From contig CANRNQ010000011.1 of the NCBI GenBank assembly GCA_947632045.1, forward strand, positions 1 through 62,243: a stretch of DNA of 62,243 nucleotides, written 5' to 3'. The translations under genes and the position numbers were made by a program. The notes below the pieces were generated by a model. The model was not told the DNA's origin and did no database searches. It was given only the letters and a program-made list of their open reading frames with translations. Each line of letters starts with the position of its first letter. Position 1 is the first letter of the stretch. Of the stretch, positions 1-8,308 are shown in pieces. Source of the DNA: an uncultured Clostridia bacterium (GTDB lineage Bacteria; Bacillota; Clostridia; Oscillospirales; Acutalibacteraceae).

Positions 1-73
1 TTCGGCTAACGGTTCCTGCTTCCGAGTCCGTAGTGGACTTTCACCACCAAGTTATCGCCCATGCTGGGCGCAC
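1..73 (-). mobile_element. Group II intron, 5' end (partial)
   Basis: Read on the minus strand, the sequence begins GTGCGCCCAGCATGGGCG at position 73 and continues with the typical start of domain I, including GGTGGTGAAAGTCCACTAC and GGAACCGTTAGCCGAA, before leaving the window at position 1. GTGCG is the conserved 5' splice end of bacterial group II introns. The ribozyme body and any reverse transcriptase/maturase gene would lie left of the window. The 5' exon is a strong terminator hairpin (80-110) with its T-run only a few bases from the splice site, an insertion habit known for bacterial class C introns. The class cannot be fixed from 73 bases. Confidence 0.8.
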
Positions 74-79
74 ATAATT

Positions 80-110
80 AAAAAGGGAGAGCGGCGCGCC
101 CTCCCTTTTT
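80..110. terminator. Intrinsic terminator used as intron exon site
   Basis: A 10-bp perfect stem (AAAAAGGGAG at 80-89, CTCCCTTTTT at 101-110) encloses a GC-rich loop. It has an A-run on one side and a T-run on the other, so it can work in both directions. The group II intron starts six bases beyond it on the minus strand. Confidence 0.75.
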
Positions 111-132
111 ACCGTATATAAATCTATTTTCA

Positions 133-173
133 CGCCGACCGCACTCGGCGTTACAGCGATTTAAAAATCGCTG
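133..173. other. Two tandem hairpins
   Basis: CGCCGA/TCGGCG (133-138 with 145-150) is followed by CAGCGATTT/AAATCGCTG (154-162 with 165-173). Both stems are perfect with loops of 6 and 2 bases. They lie between two terminators. They may be part of a structured 3' end or a small repeat; no gene is visible here. Confidence 0.4.
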
Positions 174-179
174 CGGCAA

Positions 180-216
180 AAAAGAAGCCCGCTGCGCTGC
201 GGAGCTTCTTTTTTAT
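180..216 (-). terminator. Terminator of the histidine kinase gene
   Basis: On the minus strand GAAGC(T)CCGC pairs with GCGGGCTTC and is followed by TTTTTT. It starts seven bases after the kinase stop codon. Confidence 0.75.
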
Positions 217-222
217 TTTGTC

Positions 223-1827
223 TTATTGCGCCGCAAGATATAGGTTCGTCATAGCGTAGAATGTCGTGCCTCTCTTTTCTATCTTCAAAAGGCCGTTATA
301 TTTTTCGGCTATGCTTTCCATATTCTCAAGCCCGTAATGGCGGCGGTCATCGCTCTTTTGCTCTTCTTCTGCCGGACAGCTATTTTCGCAGCCGATAAAG
401 AGAAATTGATTATCAAGGCTTATATTTATGCTTATATGCCTCTTATTTATATCCTTTGTAAGCTCGCAGGCCTTAACGGCATTTTCGAGCATATTTGACA
501 GAAATACGCAAAGATCCTTGTCGGGTATGGGGATAGTTTCCGGAACGACAAATTCGTATTTGACCTTAGCGCCGGCAGCCTTGGCGCGTTCCAGATAGGC
601 CCCCGCAAAGACGTTAATTATCATATTGCGGCTGTATCTTCCCGCCGGAAGTTCGCTGATTTGAGATTCGAGAGATTTGAGATAATCCATCGCTCTTTGA
701 ATTTCGTTATCCTTCAGCATACCGTGCAGCGCAAGAATATGGTGACGCATATCGTGCCGAGCCGCCTCGGTGGTTTTTTCCGCTTTTACCATGCGCTGAT
801 ATCCCTCCATAGCAAGCCTTCCGCGCTCCTCCAGCGCCGTCACGCGCTCGCGCGTTTTCAAGGTTCTCTTTACAAACTCGGTTATCAGCATTATAACAGC
901 CATGGTAGCGCAAATATCGGAAATGAAAAATGTCAAATTGATATAGAAGCCTGAGCTTAAGGTGCTGACAAAGGAGTCGAACATTAACCCTATATCCTCG
1001 TTAAACATCTTCATATCAAGCAGGGTTTTTCCCACAGTTAAAACGACGGCTGCCGCGATGTAGAACTTGTTTATTCTGATTTTGTTTTCCTTCCGCATAA
1101 AAAACTCGGCTGCCGCAAGAACAAGGGCGGATATAAACATCAAAAGCTGGAACAGTCCGTAAGCGGCGGGAACCGCCACTCCTCCGGCGTTCTGCACTAT
1201 TAACATCTGAATCGTTTCATATAAAAACCATACCGTAGTCAATCCGGCGAGCAGATACTTTCTCCAGCTTGTCAGGCCGAGCGATATATACCAAAGCAGG
1301 GGTGCGGTGTAGACATACGACAGGAATGACAGATTAATGTATTTTGTGAGAACGCTGTATGTTCCGGGATATGAATTATAGACATTGTTTATAAACAGGA
1401 GCAGGAAGAAAAGGAAGAGAAGCAGTATTCTCGGGTTTGCCTTGCCGTTTGAAATATCGAAGAAAAAGATTGCGGCAATAACGATTGTAAAAATCGCGCA
1501 CAGCGTCATTACCGCCACCGGCACTACGGTATTCGCGGTCGCAATCGCATTGTCGGATTCCTCGCCTCTGAGGAACATAGTCGGTGGATAAGCCGCCGCC
1601 GAATCCTCGGTATAATATGTAATTATAGACAGCGTTCTCTCTACATAGTCTGACGGAAGCGAAACGCGCACCATATATCCGCCGTTCTCCTCCTCGAGAT
1701 TCTTCGGCTTTTCGTTGCCCGTGAGTATAAGGTATCCGTTGGAGTCTCTTTCTCCGACGCTCAAATTTGAAAACAAAAGCTCGCCGTCAATAAATACCTC
1801 GGTGCCCAGCTCCTCCTGATTCAACAA
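223..1827 (-). pseudogene. GHKL sensor histidine kinase, C-terminal part (gene split by in-frame TAG)
   Basis: This part encodes the end of an extracytoplasmic beta-rich sensor domain (about residues 1-85), seven or so membrane helices (about 95-320) and a cytoplasmic kinase of the AgrC/GHKL type. The phosphoacceptor box is around HDMRHH, the N box is NMLENAVKAC and the G2-like motif is YGLENM. The 534-residue frame has only a TTG at 1827 as a start and no good ribosome site. The frame stays open upstream for 31 more codons to a TAG at 1921-1923 and then continues in the same frame as the fragment at 1921-2142. The intact gene would encode 639 residues from 2142. No response regulator lies beside it in the window; it could be to the left. 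The kinase family is clear. Whether it is dead, read through or restarted is unknown. Confidence 0.7.
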
Positions 1828-1920
1828 AATCAGCTGAATATCGGGAGAGGATATATCCGATTCATTAATTTTCGAGCTTAGCTTGACCGCATCGGCGTGC
1901 CCGCCTGATATAACGCTGCC

Positions 1921-2142
1921 CTAACCCTCGACAGGCTCCAGCCGCGCGCTCTCGGTTTTGCCGTCAACAAGCCTTTCACAGCTCCAGTCTATACTGTTTG
2001 GCGAATTATCAACAAGCATTTTCATGCCGTATTTCGGCACGCAAAGCAGTGAAAAGATTATTAGTATAAACACGGTCAGTACGGCGATTATTGCCGCTCC
2101 CACAATATAAATCGACTTTTTCTTTTTGTCTATCATATTCAC
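1921..2142 (-). pseudogene. GHKL sensor histidine kinase, N-terminal part, ending at in-frame TAG
   Basis: These 73 codons encode a lysine-rich start, one membrane helix (about residues 12-34) and the beginning of an extracytoplasmic domain. They end in TAG at 1921-1923, in exactly the same frame as the kinase body at 223-1827, with no other stop between. A membrane anchor followed by an outer sensor domain and then a multi-helix region is the usual plan of this kinase type, so the fragment is best read as the true N-terminus. The initiator is GTG at 2142 or, more likely, ATG at 2136, with AGAGG about ten bases upstream. It follows the phosphatase gene (stop at 2173) by some 30 bases and is probably co-transcribed with it. 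Confidence 0.7.
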
Positions 2143-2172
2143 ACAACCTCTGCTTTATAATAATTAAAGTAG

Positions 2173-5016
2173 TCAACTTAATTCAAGCGTCAAATTGAGT
2201 ATATTTTTTCCGTTTTCGCGTATATATTCGATTTTTCGCGACATTTTCTTAACGATGAAAATTCCCAGTCCGCCTATCTCTCTTTCGTCCGCCGAAAGGG
2301 TAACGTCGGGCGCCGGAGCCTGAGAAAGCGGATCGTACTCCTCGCCGTCGTCCTCAAATGTGAGAAGCAGATCGGAACCGCTTATTCTGTAAGAGATAGC
2401 GGCGTTTTTCGCCCCGCTGTAATTTACTATGTTTGAATATATCTCATCTATGGCTATGCTCACCTTGCCGGATATTTTTGGCAGAACATTGAGCCTTTCG
2501 GTAAGCTGGGCGGCAAATTCAGATACCGCCTTCGCCGCCTCCTTCTGCGGACGGAACAGCAGTTTTTCCTCGCCCTTTATAAAATTCAGCGTGAACGCTA
2601 ACATCGTTATATCGTCAAACTGCGGCGCACCCGCCGCAAACGCGTCTACGTCCGCCTTTACAAGCTCGCACAGCCTTCTCACATCATCTCCCGTATGCAA
2701 ATTCAGCAGCGATATGAGTCTTTCCTCGCCGTAGAGCTCCTCCGCGGCGTTTGTCGCCTCGGTAACGCCGTCTGTGTAAAGATATATCGTATCTCCGGGC
2801 ATAAGCATAAGCTCGTTCTTGCGATATTTCACCTCGTCTATTCCGGCAAGCACAAAGCCGGGGCGAGATTTCAGATATTCAAATTTTCCGTCTGCACGGC
2901 GCAAAAGCGGAGGATTGTGACCGGCGTTTGCAAAGCTCAGTACCCCCGTTCTTAAATCAAGCATGGCCATCCACGCTGTGACAAACATTCCTGCGTCGTT
3001 GTTCTCGCAAAGCCTTTTATTTGCCTCGGTCAATATTTCGTTGACCTCCAAGCCGCTTTCCGCGAGATCCTTTATGGTGGTTTTTGCTCTCATCATAAAC
3101 ATCGCCGCGCCTATTCCCTTGCCCGAAACGTCGGCTATAAGAAAGGCTATCCTTCGCTCGCCTATCATATAAAAATCATAGAAATCGCCGCCGACCTCCT
3201 TGGCGGTAAACATTTGGGCAAATATATCGAAATCTCGGTTTGGATAAGGCGGAAAAATCGACGGCAGGGCGGAATGTTGTATTTGCTTTGCAAATTCAAG
3301 CTCCGCGTCTATTCTCGCCTCGGCCTCGCTGATATATCTTTTCAGCGTGTCTACCGTCGAGTTTATATCGTCGGACAGCGAGGCAAATTCCTCGTTTGCG
3401 CGCACATTGACGGTAACGTCAAGGTCGCCCTCTGTTATTCTCGCAAGCGCGCCGTTTACCCTGCGCAGGTTGTCTATGATTATAAGCTTTATCAAAAAAT
3501 AGACCAAAATGAACAGAGCCGCAAAGATTATGACCTCTGTGAATATGCTCAAATACACGGTCACGTCACGCATAAACAGCGCTTCGGCACGAGGTATGGC
3601 CCCGAGAATATAATATCCTTCGGCAAGCGAGTAGGCGGCTACATAGTCCCTTCCGCCTATATTCATGTCAAATATTTCATTCTGCGGAGTGCTTGACGCG
3701 TCGAGCCACAAGCCCATATTGCTGAGTATATCCGCAGATTCCTCGAAGCTGTCGCTGACTATGTTCATATGCTCGTCAAAAATCACGACAAAGCCGTTTT
3801 GCCCTATGTGGCGGTTGACGGCTATTTTCTCAACATAGGTGCCTATATCCTCGCTGAACTCGGTCGAATTATAGCCGATCTGTAAAAATTCGCCCTTGCC
3901 GAGGGAAACGGCTCCGTATTTTCTCAGCACAACGCTGTCAAACGATTGCGGCTGATACGGCTGGACATACTTTTCTTTTCCGTCGGACATATTGTCAAGA
4001 AATTCCTTTGATTGCTCGCCGCTGCCCATATCAAAGCCTATATAAGCATCTATATTTGAATTTGATATGACCCCGTCGCTGCCGACTATATTTATCTCGG
4101 CTACTCCGTATTTTTCCGAAAGGCTGCGCAAAAGGTCTGAGCCACCGCCCTTATTGGACATATATTCATCTTTTATGCTTTCCGCCTTTTCAAGCAGGTT
4201 CTCGTCGGAGGCGTCCGTTATATCCTTGTGTACGTCGGTTATGCTCCTCTGTATGACCGAAGCGGTTTCTGTGTCGGACATACGGCTTTGCAATACATAT
4301 GTGAACGCGCTCGTGAGAAAATATGCGATGAGTATACACACAAACAGTCTTACCTGAAACGTTGTTGAGATTTGCTTTTTTTCGCGTCCGCGCCCTCGCC
4401 TTTCACGGTTCATAAGCGATATGGCGAGCATGGCGGCTCCCGCCGAGAAAGCGTTGCATACTATCATAGGGATCGACGCGTCCTGCACAAAGGAAAACGC
4501 CTTTACAGTGTCGTTCATATTCGTAAAGAAGATCATAAGCATATGAATGACTTCGCATATTACGCCGGTACCAATGCCGTATACCCACGACGGCTTTTTG
4601 TCGTCAAACATAAATTTGCGCAGAGAAGCGGCGATAAATCCCGCAAGCACCGTGGACACAGCGCAGGCAATTTGGGTGTAGCTGCCGGCAAGTCCGAGAA
4701 ATACGGCGAAATATCGGTAAACTCCGCCGATGAGTCCGGCGATTATTCCCGCAGGCGCACCGAAAATCAGTCCCGCGCAGATAGGGGCTGCATCGCGTAC
4801 ATTTGTAATTACCCCGTCGCCGATATCAACTCCCGCGATATTTGTGCTCGCAAGCACCGCCATTGCTCCGAATATAAGGCCTATTATTATTTGTTTTTTG
4901 ACTCTTTTTAGCCCGCCGAACGGCGTGTGCTTTTCAACAAGATAAACGGCAACCGCAAGCACAGCGTTCAGCAAAGCCGTCAACATAAGCTTTAAAAGCA
5001 TCTTAAAAAACCCCAT
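2173..5016 (-). CDS. SpoIIE/RsbU-type PP2C phosphatase fused to an anti-sigma-like kinase domain, membrane bound
   Basis: The 947-residue protein has an N-terminal LytS-like five-helix region (to about residue 205, with the motif NVRDAAPICAGLIFG), a further helix, an extracytoplasmic sensor domain (about 250-490, Cache-like in layout) and another helix. A HAMP linker (about 530-585) leads to a PP2C/SpoIIE domain (about 600-800) with the metal-binding acidic motifs ADVSGKG, YTDGVTEA and DDITML. The last 130 residues are an RsbW-like HATPase with an intact N box (DEIYSNIVNY) and GGLGIFIVKK. It should dephosphorylate, and possibly phosphorylate, a STAS-type anti-anti-sigma factor in response to an outside signal. 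The STAS gene at 5829 is transcribed divergently and is the obvious candidate substrate. It is followed by the split histidine kinase gene. Confidence 0.9.
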   Translation of the reverse strand: MGFFKMLLKLMLTALLNAVLAVAVYLVEKHTPFGGLKRVKKQIIIGLIFGAMAVLASTNIAGVDIGDGVITNVRDAAPICAGLIFGAPAGIIAGLIGGVYRYFAVFLGLAGSYTQIACAVSTVLAGFIAASLRKFMFDDKKPSWVYGIGTGVICEVIHMLMIFFTNMNDTVKAFSFVQDASIPMIVCNAFSAGAAMLAISLMNRERRGRGREKKQISTTFQVRLFVCILIAYFLTSAFTYVLQSRMSDTETASVIQRSITDVHKDITDASDENLLEKAESIKDEYMSNKGGGSDLLRSLSEKYGVAEINIVGSDGVISNSNIDAYIGFDMGSGEQSKEFLDNMSDGKEKYVQPYQPQSFDSVVLRKYGAVSLGKGEFLQIGYNSTEFSEDIGTYVEKIAVNRHIGQNGFVVIFDEHMNIVSDSFEESADILSNMGLWLDASSTPQNEIFDMNIGGRDYVAAYSLAEGYYILGAIPRAEALFMRDVTVYLSIFTEVIIFAALFILVYFLIKLIIIDNLRRVNGALARITEGDLDVTVNVRANEEFASLSDDINSTVDTLKRYISEAEARIDAELEFAKQIQHSALPSIFPPYPNRDFDIFAQMFTAKEVGGDFYDFYMIGERRIAFLIADVSGKGIGAAMFMMRAKTTIKDLAESGLEVNEILTEANKRLCENNDAGMFVTAWMAMLDLRTGVLSFANAGHNPPLLRRADGKFEYLKSRPGFVLAGIDEVKYRKNELMLMPGDTIYLYTDGVTEATNAAEELYGEERLISLLNLHTGDDVRRLCELVKADVDAFAAGAPQFDDITMLAFTLNFIKGEEKLLFRPQKEAAKAVSEFAAQLTERLNVLPKISGKVSIAIDEIYSNIVNYSGAKNAAISYRISGSDLLLTFEDDGEEYDPLSQAPAPDVTLSADEREIGGLGIFIVKKMSRKIEYIRENGKNILNLTLELS

Positions 5017-5053
5017 TAATAATTTGTTGGCAATTACTCTGTTTTATTATCGT

Positions 5054-5083
5054 ATTATATCATCGAGCCGTATATAAAGACAA
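5054..5083 (-). promoter_or_regulatory. Promoter for the PP2C phosphatase gene
   Basis: On the minus strand TTGTCT (5078-5083) and TATAAT (5054-5059) are 18 bases apart, about 40 bases upstream of the start codon at 5016. Confidence 0.65.
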
Positions 5084-5100
5084 CCTCTTTTTCACGAACT

Positions 5101-5125
5101 AAACGTTTTTTGACGTAAAACGTTT
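5101..5125. promoter_or_regulatory. Palindrome between divergent promoters
   Basis: AAACGTTTT and AAAACGTTT form perfect 9-base arms around a 7-base centre. The site lies between the -35 boxes of the two divergent promoters (5083 and 5147), a natural place for a regulator acting on both operons. Confidence 0.5.
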
Positions 5126-5146
5126 ATAACGCACGTCTAAAACTTC

Positions 5147-5175
5147 TTGAAAAAGGCAGGCATATATGATAGAAT
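5147..5175 (+). promoter_or_regulatory. Promoter for the 5214-6134 operon
   Basis: TTGAAA (5147-5152) and TAGAAT (5170-5175) are separated by 17 bases, about 40 bases before the start of the first gene. Confidence 0.6.
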
Positions 5176-5213
5176 TTTATTAAAATGAAACCTCAGGGGG
5201 GGCGTCAAAGAAA

Positions 5214-5813
5214 ATGAAAACTAATGTTCATAAGCTGACCGGCGACGAGAATACTCTCGAGTGTATTCTCGATGAGGCTCAAAAATCCGCCGAATATAAC
5301 GGCCTTGGAAAAAAGCAGTCCCTTCAGCTTAGGTTGCTCGCAGAGGAGCTTATCGGAATGCTTCCGGAGCTTTTGGAAATTGGCGACGGCGAATTCTGGA
5401 TAGAAAACAACGGCGCCGAATATGAGCTTCACGCAGCTCTTTCTGCGGAAAAGCTTGATTTTTGGGATAGAGAAAAAATCCTTTCCGTTTCAACAAGCGG
5501 CAAAAACGCCGCTTCAAAGGGTATAGTAAGCAAGCTGCGCCTTATCGCGCGCAAAATGCTCGACGGCTATTCAATGTCTATTGAAATGTCAAACAGCATG
5601 GATTATCAATTTTATGACATGGGCTCGGTGACAATGCCGATGTATTCCGAGGCATGGTCGCTTAACAGCTATCGCGACAGCTCGCAGGTCAAGAGCAGCG
5701 AGGACGACTGGGACGAGCTGGAAAAGTCCGTAATAGCAAATGTCGCCGACGACGTTATAATCGGCGTCATAGGCAAAAAGGTAGATATCGTAATTAAGAA
5801 AAAATTCAACTGA
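5214..5813 (+). CDS. Unknown protein, possibly a degenerate GHKL ATP-binding partner of the STAS protein
   Basis: The 199-residue protein is soluble, with no signal peptide or helix. Residues 38-75 (LRLLAEELIGMLPELLEIGD) resemble the N-box helix of anti-sigma kinases of the RsbW/SpoIIAB class, with a conserved-looking Glu. The glycine-rich nucleotide-lid motifs of that family are not evident. It is followed after 15 bases by a STAS gene and is divergent from a PP2C phosphatase carrying its own HATPase domain, so a role in the same partner-switching circuit is likely. The AUG is preceded by a G-run (5196-5202) about 11 bases upstream. I do not recognise it as a named family, and function is inferred from context. 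Confidence 0.6.
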   Translation: MKTNVHKLTGDENTLECILDEAQKSAEYNGLGKKQSLQLRLLAEELIGMLPELLEIGDGEFWIENNGAEYELHAALSAEKLDFWDREKILSVSTSGKNAASKGIVSKLRLIARKMLDGYSMSIEMSNSMDYQFYDMGSVTMPMYSEAWSLNSYRDSSQVKSSEDDWDELEKSVIANVADDVIIGVIGKKVDIVIKKKFN

Positions 5814-5828
5814 TAGGCGGGGATAAAT

Positions 5829-6134
5829 ATGAATTTAAAAATAGAAGCAAACGGAAACAAAACGACCGTTTTTCTCGAGGGAAGACTTGACACAACGACT
5901 GCTCCGCAGCTTGACGCCGAGCTGACTCCAAAGCTTGAGAGCGTAACAGAGCTCACTCTTGATTTTACCGACCTTGCTTATATCTCGAGCGCCGGACTCA
6001 GGATACTTTTGATGTATCAGAAAAAGATGAATATGTGCGACGGAAAAATGACCGTTAAAAATCCGAACGAACTCGTCACCGAGGTTTTCGACGCAACCGG
6101 TTTTTCCGACATTCTCAACATCATACAGGAGTAA
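5829..6134 (+). CDS. STAS-domain anti-sigma factor antagonist (SpoIIAA/RsbV-like)
   Basis: The 101-residue protein is a single STAS domain, the usual size for the family. The signature YISSAGLRILL (about residues 55-65) contains the serine that is phosphorylated by the cognate kinase and dephosphorylated by a PP2C phosphatase. In its unphosphorylated form such a protein binds a kinase/anti-sigma factor and frees the target. It is the second gene of a short operon (15 bases after the preceding stop) with a GGCGGGG sequence upstream of the ATG. The phosphatase/kinase fusion at 2173-5016 is the probable enzyme acting on it. The final target, a sigma factor or other effector, is not evident nearby. 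Confidence 0.9.
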   Translation: MNLKIEANGNKTTVFLEGRLDTTTAPQLDAELTPKLESVTELTLDFTDLAYISSAGLRILLMYQKKMNMCDGKMTVKNPNELVTEVFDATGFSDILNIIQE

Positions 6135-6201
6135 ATTATAAAGGAGGGACCTGCGACCCTTCAGCTTGTCGCTAAAACTACTTTTATAAAGCTCTCCGAC
6201 C

Positions 6202-6216
6202 GCGGCTTATAGCCGC
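6202..6216 (+). other. Small hairpin downstream of the STAS gene
   Basis: GCGGCT/AGCCGC forms a 6-bp stem with a 3-base loop. Just before it, at about 6141-6147, is an unpaired ribosome-site-like AAAGGAGGG that no convincing coding region follows. Confidence 0.3.
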
Positions 6217-6243
6217 ATGAAAAAAATACTTTTTCGACAAATC

Positions 6244-6278
6244 AAGGCCACAGCCTACTAAACGGGGCTGTGGCCTTT
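6244..6278. terminator. Terminator between convergent genes
   Basis: AAGGCCACAGCC pairs perfectly with GGCTGTGGCCTT (6244-6255 with 6266-6277). It sits between the convergent STAS and GGGtGRT genes and could end transcription from both sides, though the T-runs are short. Confidence 0.7.
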
Positions 6279-6359
6279 GCTTAAGCTTTCGTAATTTTAA
6301 GGCGAATTACAAAAGCAAACATCTTCTTCAAATCGCTTTATAAGGGAAACAAACCGAAA

Positions 6360-7370
6360 TTATTTCTTAAGTCCCTCATAAACCGCAACGGCGCAGGCAA
6401 CGGTCGCGCCAACCATCGGGTTGTTGCCCATGCCCATAAGGCCCATCATCTCAACGTGAGCCGGAACAGATGAAGAGCCCGCAAACTGAGCGTCGCCGTG
6501 CATACGACCCATGGAGTCCGTAAGACCGTAAGACGCAGGACCTGCGCCCATGTTGTCCGGATGCAATGTACGTCCGGTGCCGCCGCCGCTGGCAACGGAG
6601 AAGTACTTCTTGCCGTTTTCGAGAGCCCACTTCTTGTAGGTTCCCGCAACAAGGTGCTGGAATCTCGTCGGGTTTGTAGAGTTTCCTGTTATAGAAACGT
6701 CAACGCCCTCGTGTACCATTATAGCAACGCCCTCGCGAACATCGTTAGCGCCGTAGCACTTAACGGCCGCTCTCTCACCGTCAGAGAAGGGCCTTTCCTC
6801 AACGACCTTAAGCTCGCCGGTGAAGAAATCATAGTCTGTCTTTACATATGTAAAGCCGTTTATACGGGAAATTATATAAGCTGCGTCCTTGCCGAGGCCG
6901 TTGAGTATAACTCTGAGCGGCTCTTTTCTCGCCTTGTTTGCGCTTCTTGCAATACCGATAGCGCCCTCTGCGGCTGCAAAGCTCTCGTGTCCCGCAAGGA
7001 ACGCAAAGCACTTTGTTTCATCTCTGAGGAGCATTGCGCCGAGGTTTCCGTGACCAAGGCCGACGTTTCTCTGCTCCGCGACAGAGCCGGGAATACAAAA
7101 CGCCTCAAGGCCTATACCGATAGCAGCGGCAGCGTCGGCGGCCGTCTGAACATTTTTCTTTATCGCAACCGCACAGCCGAGGGTGTACGCCCATGAAGCG
7201 TTTTCAAAGGCTATCGGCTGAACTCCCTTAACAATAGCGTCCGGATCAAAGCCGTGATTCAGGCAAAGCTCTCTCGCCTCTTCAAGACTTGCAATACCAT
7301 ATTCGGCAAGGCACTTCTCGATCTTAGGCATTCTGCGATCTTTGCTTTCAAAAGTAACATTGTTTGCCAT
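6360..7370 (-). CDS. GGGtGRT family protein
   Basis: The 336-residue cytoplasmic protein carries the name-giving SGGGTGRT motif near residue 270, followed by a glycine- and methionine-rich C-terminal stretch (MMGLMGMGNNP). This family is widespread in Clostridia and related anaerobes and has no established biochemical role. The gene lies 18 bases downstream of the NifU-like scaffold gene, the usual arrangement for the family, which suggests a shared job in iron-sulfur metabolism. An ATG with upstream GGGGAGGAC supports the start. Family assignment is firm; function is unknown. Confidence 0.85.
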   Translation of the reverse strand: MANNVTFESKDRRMPKIEKCLAEYGIASLEEARELCLNHGFDPDAIVKGVQPIAFENASWAYTLGCAVAIKKNVQTAADAAAAIGIGLEAFCIPGSVAEQRNVGLGHGNLGAMLLRDETKCFAFLAGHESFAAAEGAIGIARSANKARKEPLRVILNGLGKDAAYIISRINGFTYVKTDYDFFTGELKVVEERPFSDGERAAVKCYGANDVREGVAIMVHEGVDVSITGNSTNPTRFQHLVAGTYKKWALENGKKYFSVASGGGTGRTLHPDNMGAGPASYGLTDSMGRMHGDAQFAGSSSVPAHVEMMGLMGMGNNPMVGATVACAVAVYEGLKK

Positions 7371-7388
7371 ATTCGTTGTCCTCCCCGA

Positions 7389-8081
7389 TTATTCTTCTCT
7401 TGGGTCTATGTATTTAGCCGCTCCGTCAAAGCGTCCATACTGACCGATATTGTTCTTGTAGGCCTCGTCAGGAGATACTCCGTGACGAATGTCCTCCATC
7501 ATCTTGCCGAGCTTTACAAACTGATAGCCGATAACCTCGTCGTTTTCGTCAAGGGCGGTCTTGAGAACATAGCCCTCCGCCATCTCCATAAAGCGAACGC
7601 CCTTTGCCTTTGTGCTGAACATTGTGCCGACCTGAGAGCGAAGGCCCTTTCCAAGGTCCTCAAGTCCCGCGCCGACCGGAAGTCCGTCCTCGGAGAAAGC
7701 CGTCTGGCTTCTGCCGTAAACGAGCTGCTCAAAGATGTTCTTCATAGCCGTATTGATAGCGTCGCACACAAGGTCTGTGTTAAGGCACTCGAGCAGAGTC
7801 TTGCCCGGAAGAATTTCAGCCGCCATTGCCGCCGAGTGAGTCATGCCCGAACAGCCGATAGTCTCAACGAGGGCCTCCTCTACAATGCCCTCCTTTACGT
7901 TGAGCGTGAGCTTACATGCGCCCTGCTGCGGCGCGCACCAGCCGATACCGTGAGATAAGCCGGCGATGTCCTTAATTTCATAAGCCTTTACCCATTTGCC
8001 CTCTTCGGGGATGGGAGCCGGACCGTGATGTGGTCCCTTAGTTACCGTACACATATTTTCCACTTCGTGAGAATAATTCAT
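7389..8081 (-). CDS. NifU-like iron-sulfur cluster assembly scaffold protein
   Basis: The 230-residue protein resembles the IscU/NifU N-terminal scaffold fold. Candidate cluster-ligating cysteines are in IGWCAPQQGACKL (about residues 47-57) and IGCSGMTHS (about 77-86), with one more near the N-terminus (NMC). It is larger than a typical IscU (about 130 residues), with an added C-terminal helical region. It is transcribed just ahead of the GGGtGRT gene. The start has AAAGGAGT about ten bases upstream and a strong promoter at 8133-8161. No cysteine desulfurase gene is in the window. Confidence 0.8.
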   Translation of the reverse strand: MNYSHEVENMCTVTKGPHHGPAPIPEEGKWVKAYEIKDIAGLSHGIGWCAPQQGACKLTLNVKEGIVEEALVETIGCSGMTHSAAMAAEILPGKTLLECLNTDLVCDAINTAMKNIFEQLVYGRSQTAFSEDGLPVGAGLEDLGKGLRSQVGTMFSTKAKGVRFMEMAEGYVLKTALDENDEVIGYQFVKLGKMMEDIRHGVSPDEAYKNNIGQYGRFDGAAKYIDPREE

Positions 8082-8132
8082 ACAGGTACTCCTTTCACAT
8101 TGGTATGGTATAAACTTGCTTTATACCCTTTA

Positions 8133-8161
8133 ATTATAAGCAATCGGCGCTGTTTTATCAA
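8133..8161 (-). promoter_or_regulatory. Promoter for the NifU-like/GGGtGRT operon
   Basis: On the minus strand TTGATA (8156-8161) and a perfect TATAAT (8133-8138) are 17 bases apart, about 50 bases upstream of the ATG. Confidence 0.75.
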
Positions 8162-8308
8162 GTGTTTTTAGTATGTAAAGGTAAAATTTTGCAGCATCTC
8201 GGGTAAATGCGCCGCAATTTCTTGTCACGACTCGCTTACTGTGCTATTATATATCTTGCCGCAGTTTATCTGCCGACTAAAAATACAAGACATTTTGGAG
8301 GAAATATC

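Noticed and set aside
1918-1926. General reassignment of TAG to an amino acid
   Set aside because: The gene at 22958-25012 and the element gene at 57961-58518 end naturally in TAG at the expected place, so TAG works as a stop.
4372-4911. 179-codon plus-strand frame inside the phosphatase gene
   Set aside because: It is antisense to conserved membrane and linker sequence of a clear gene and has no start signals.
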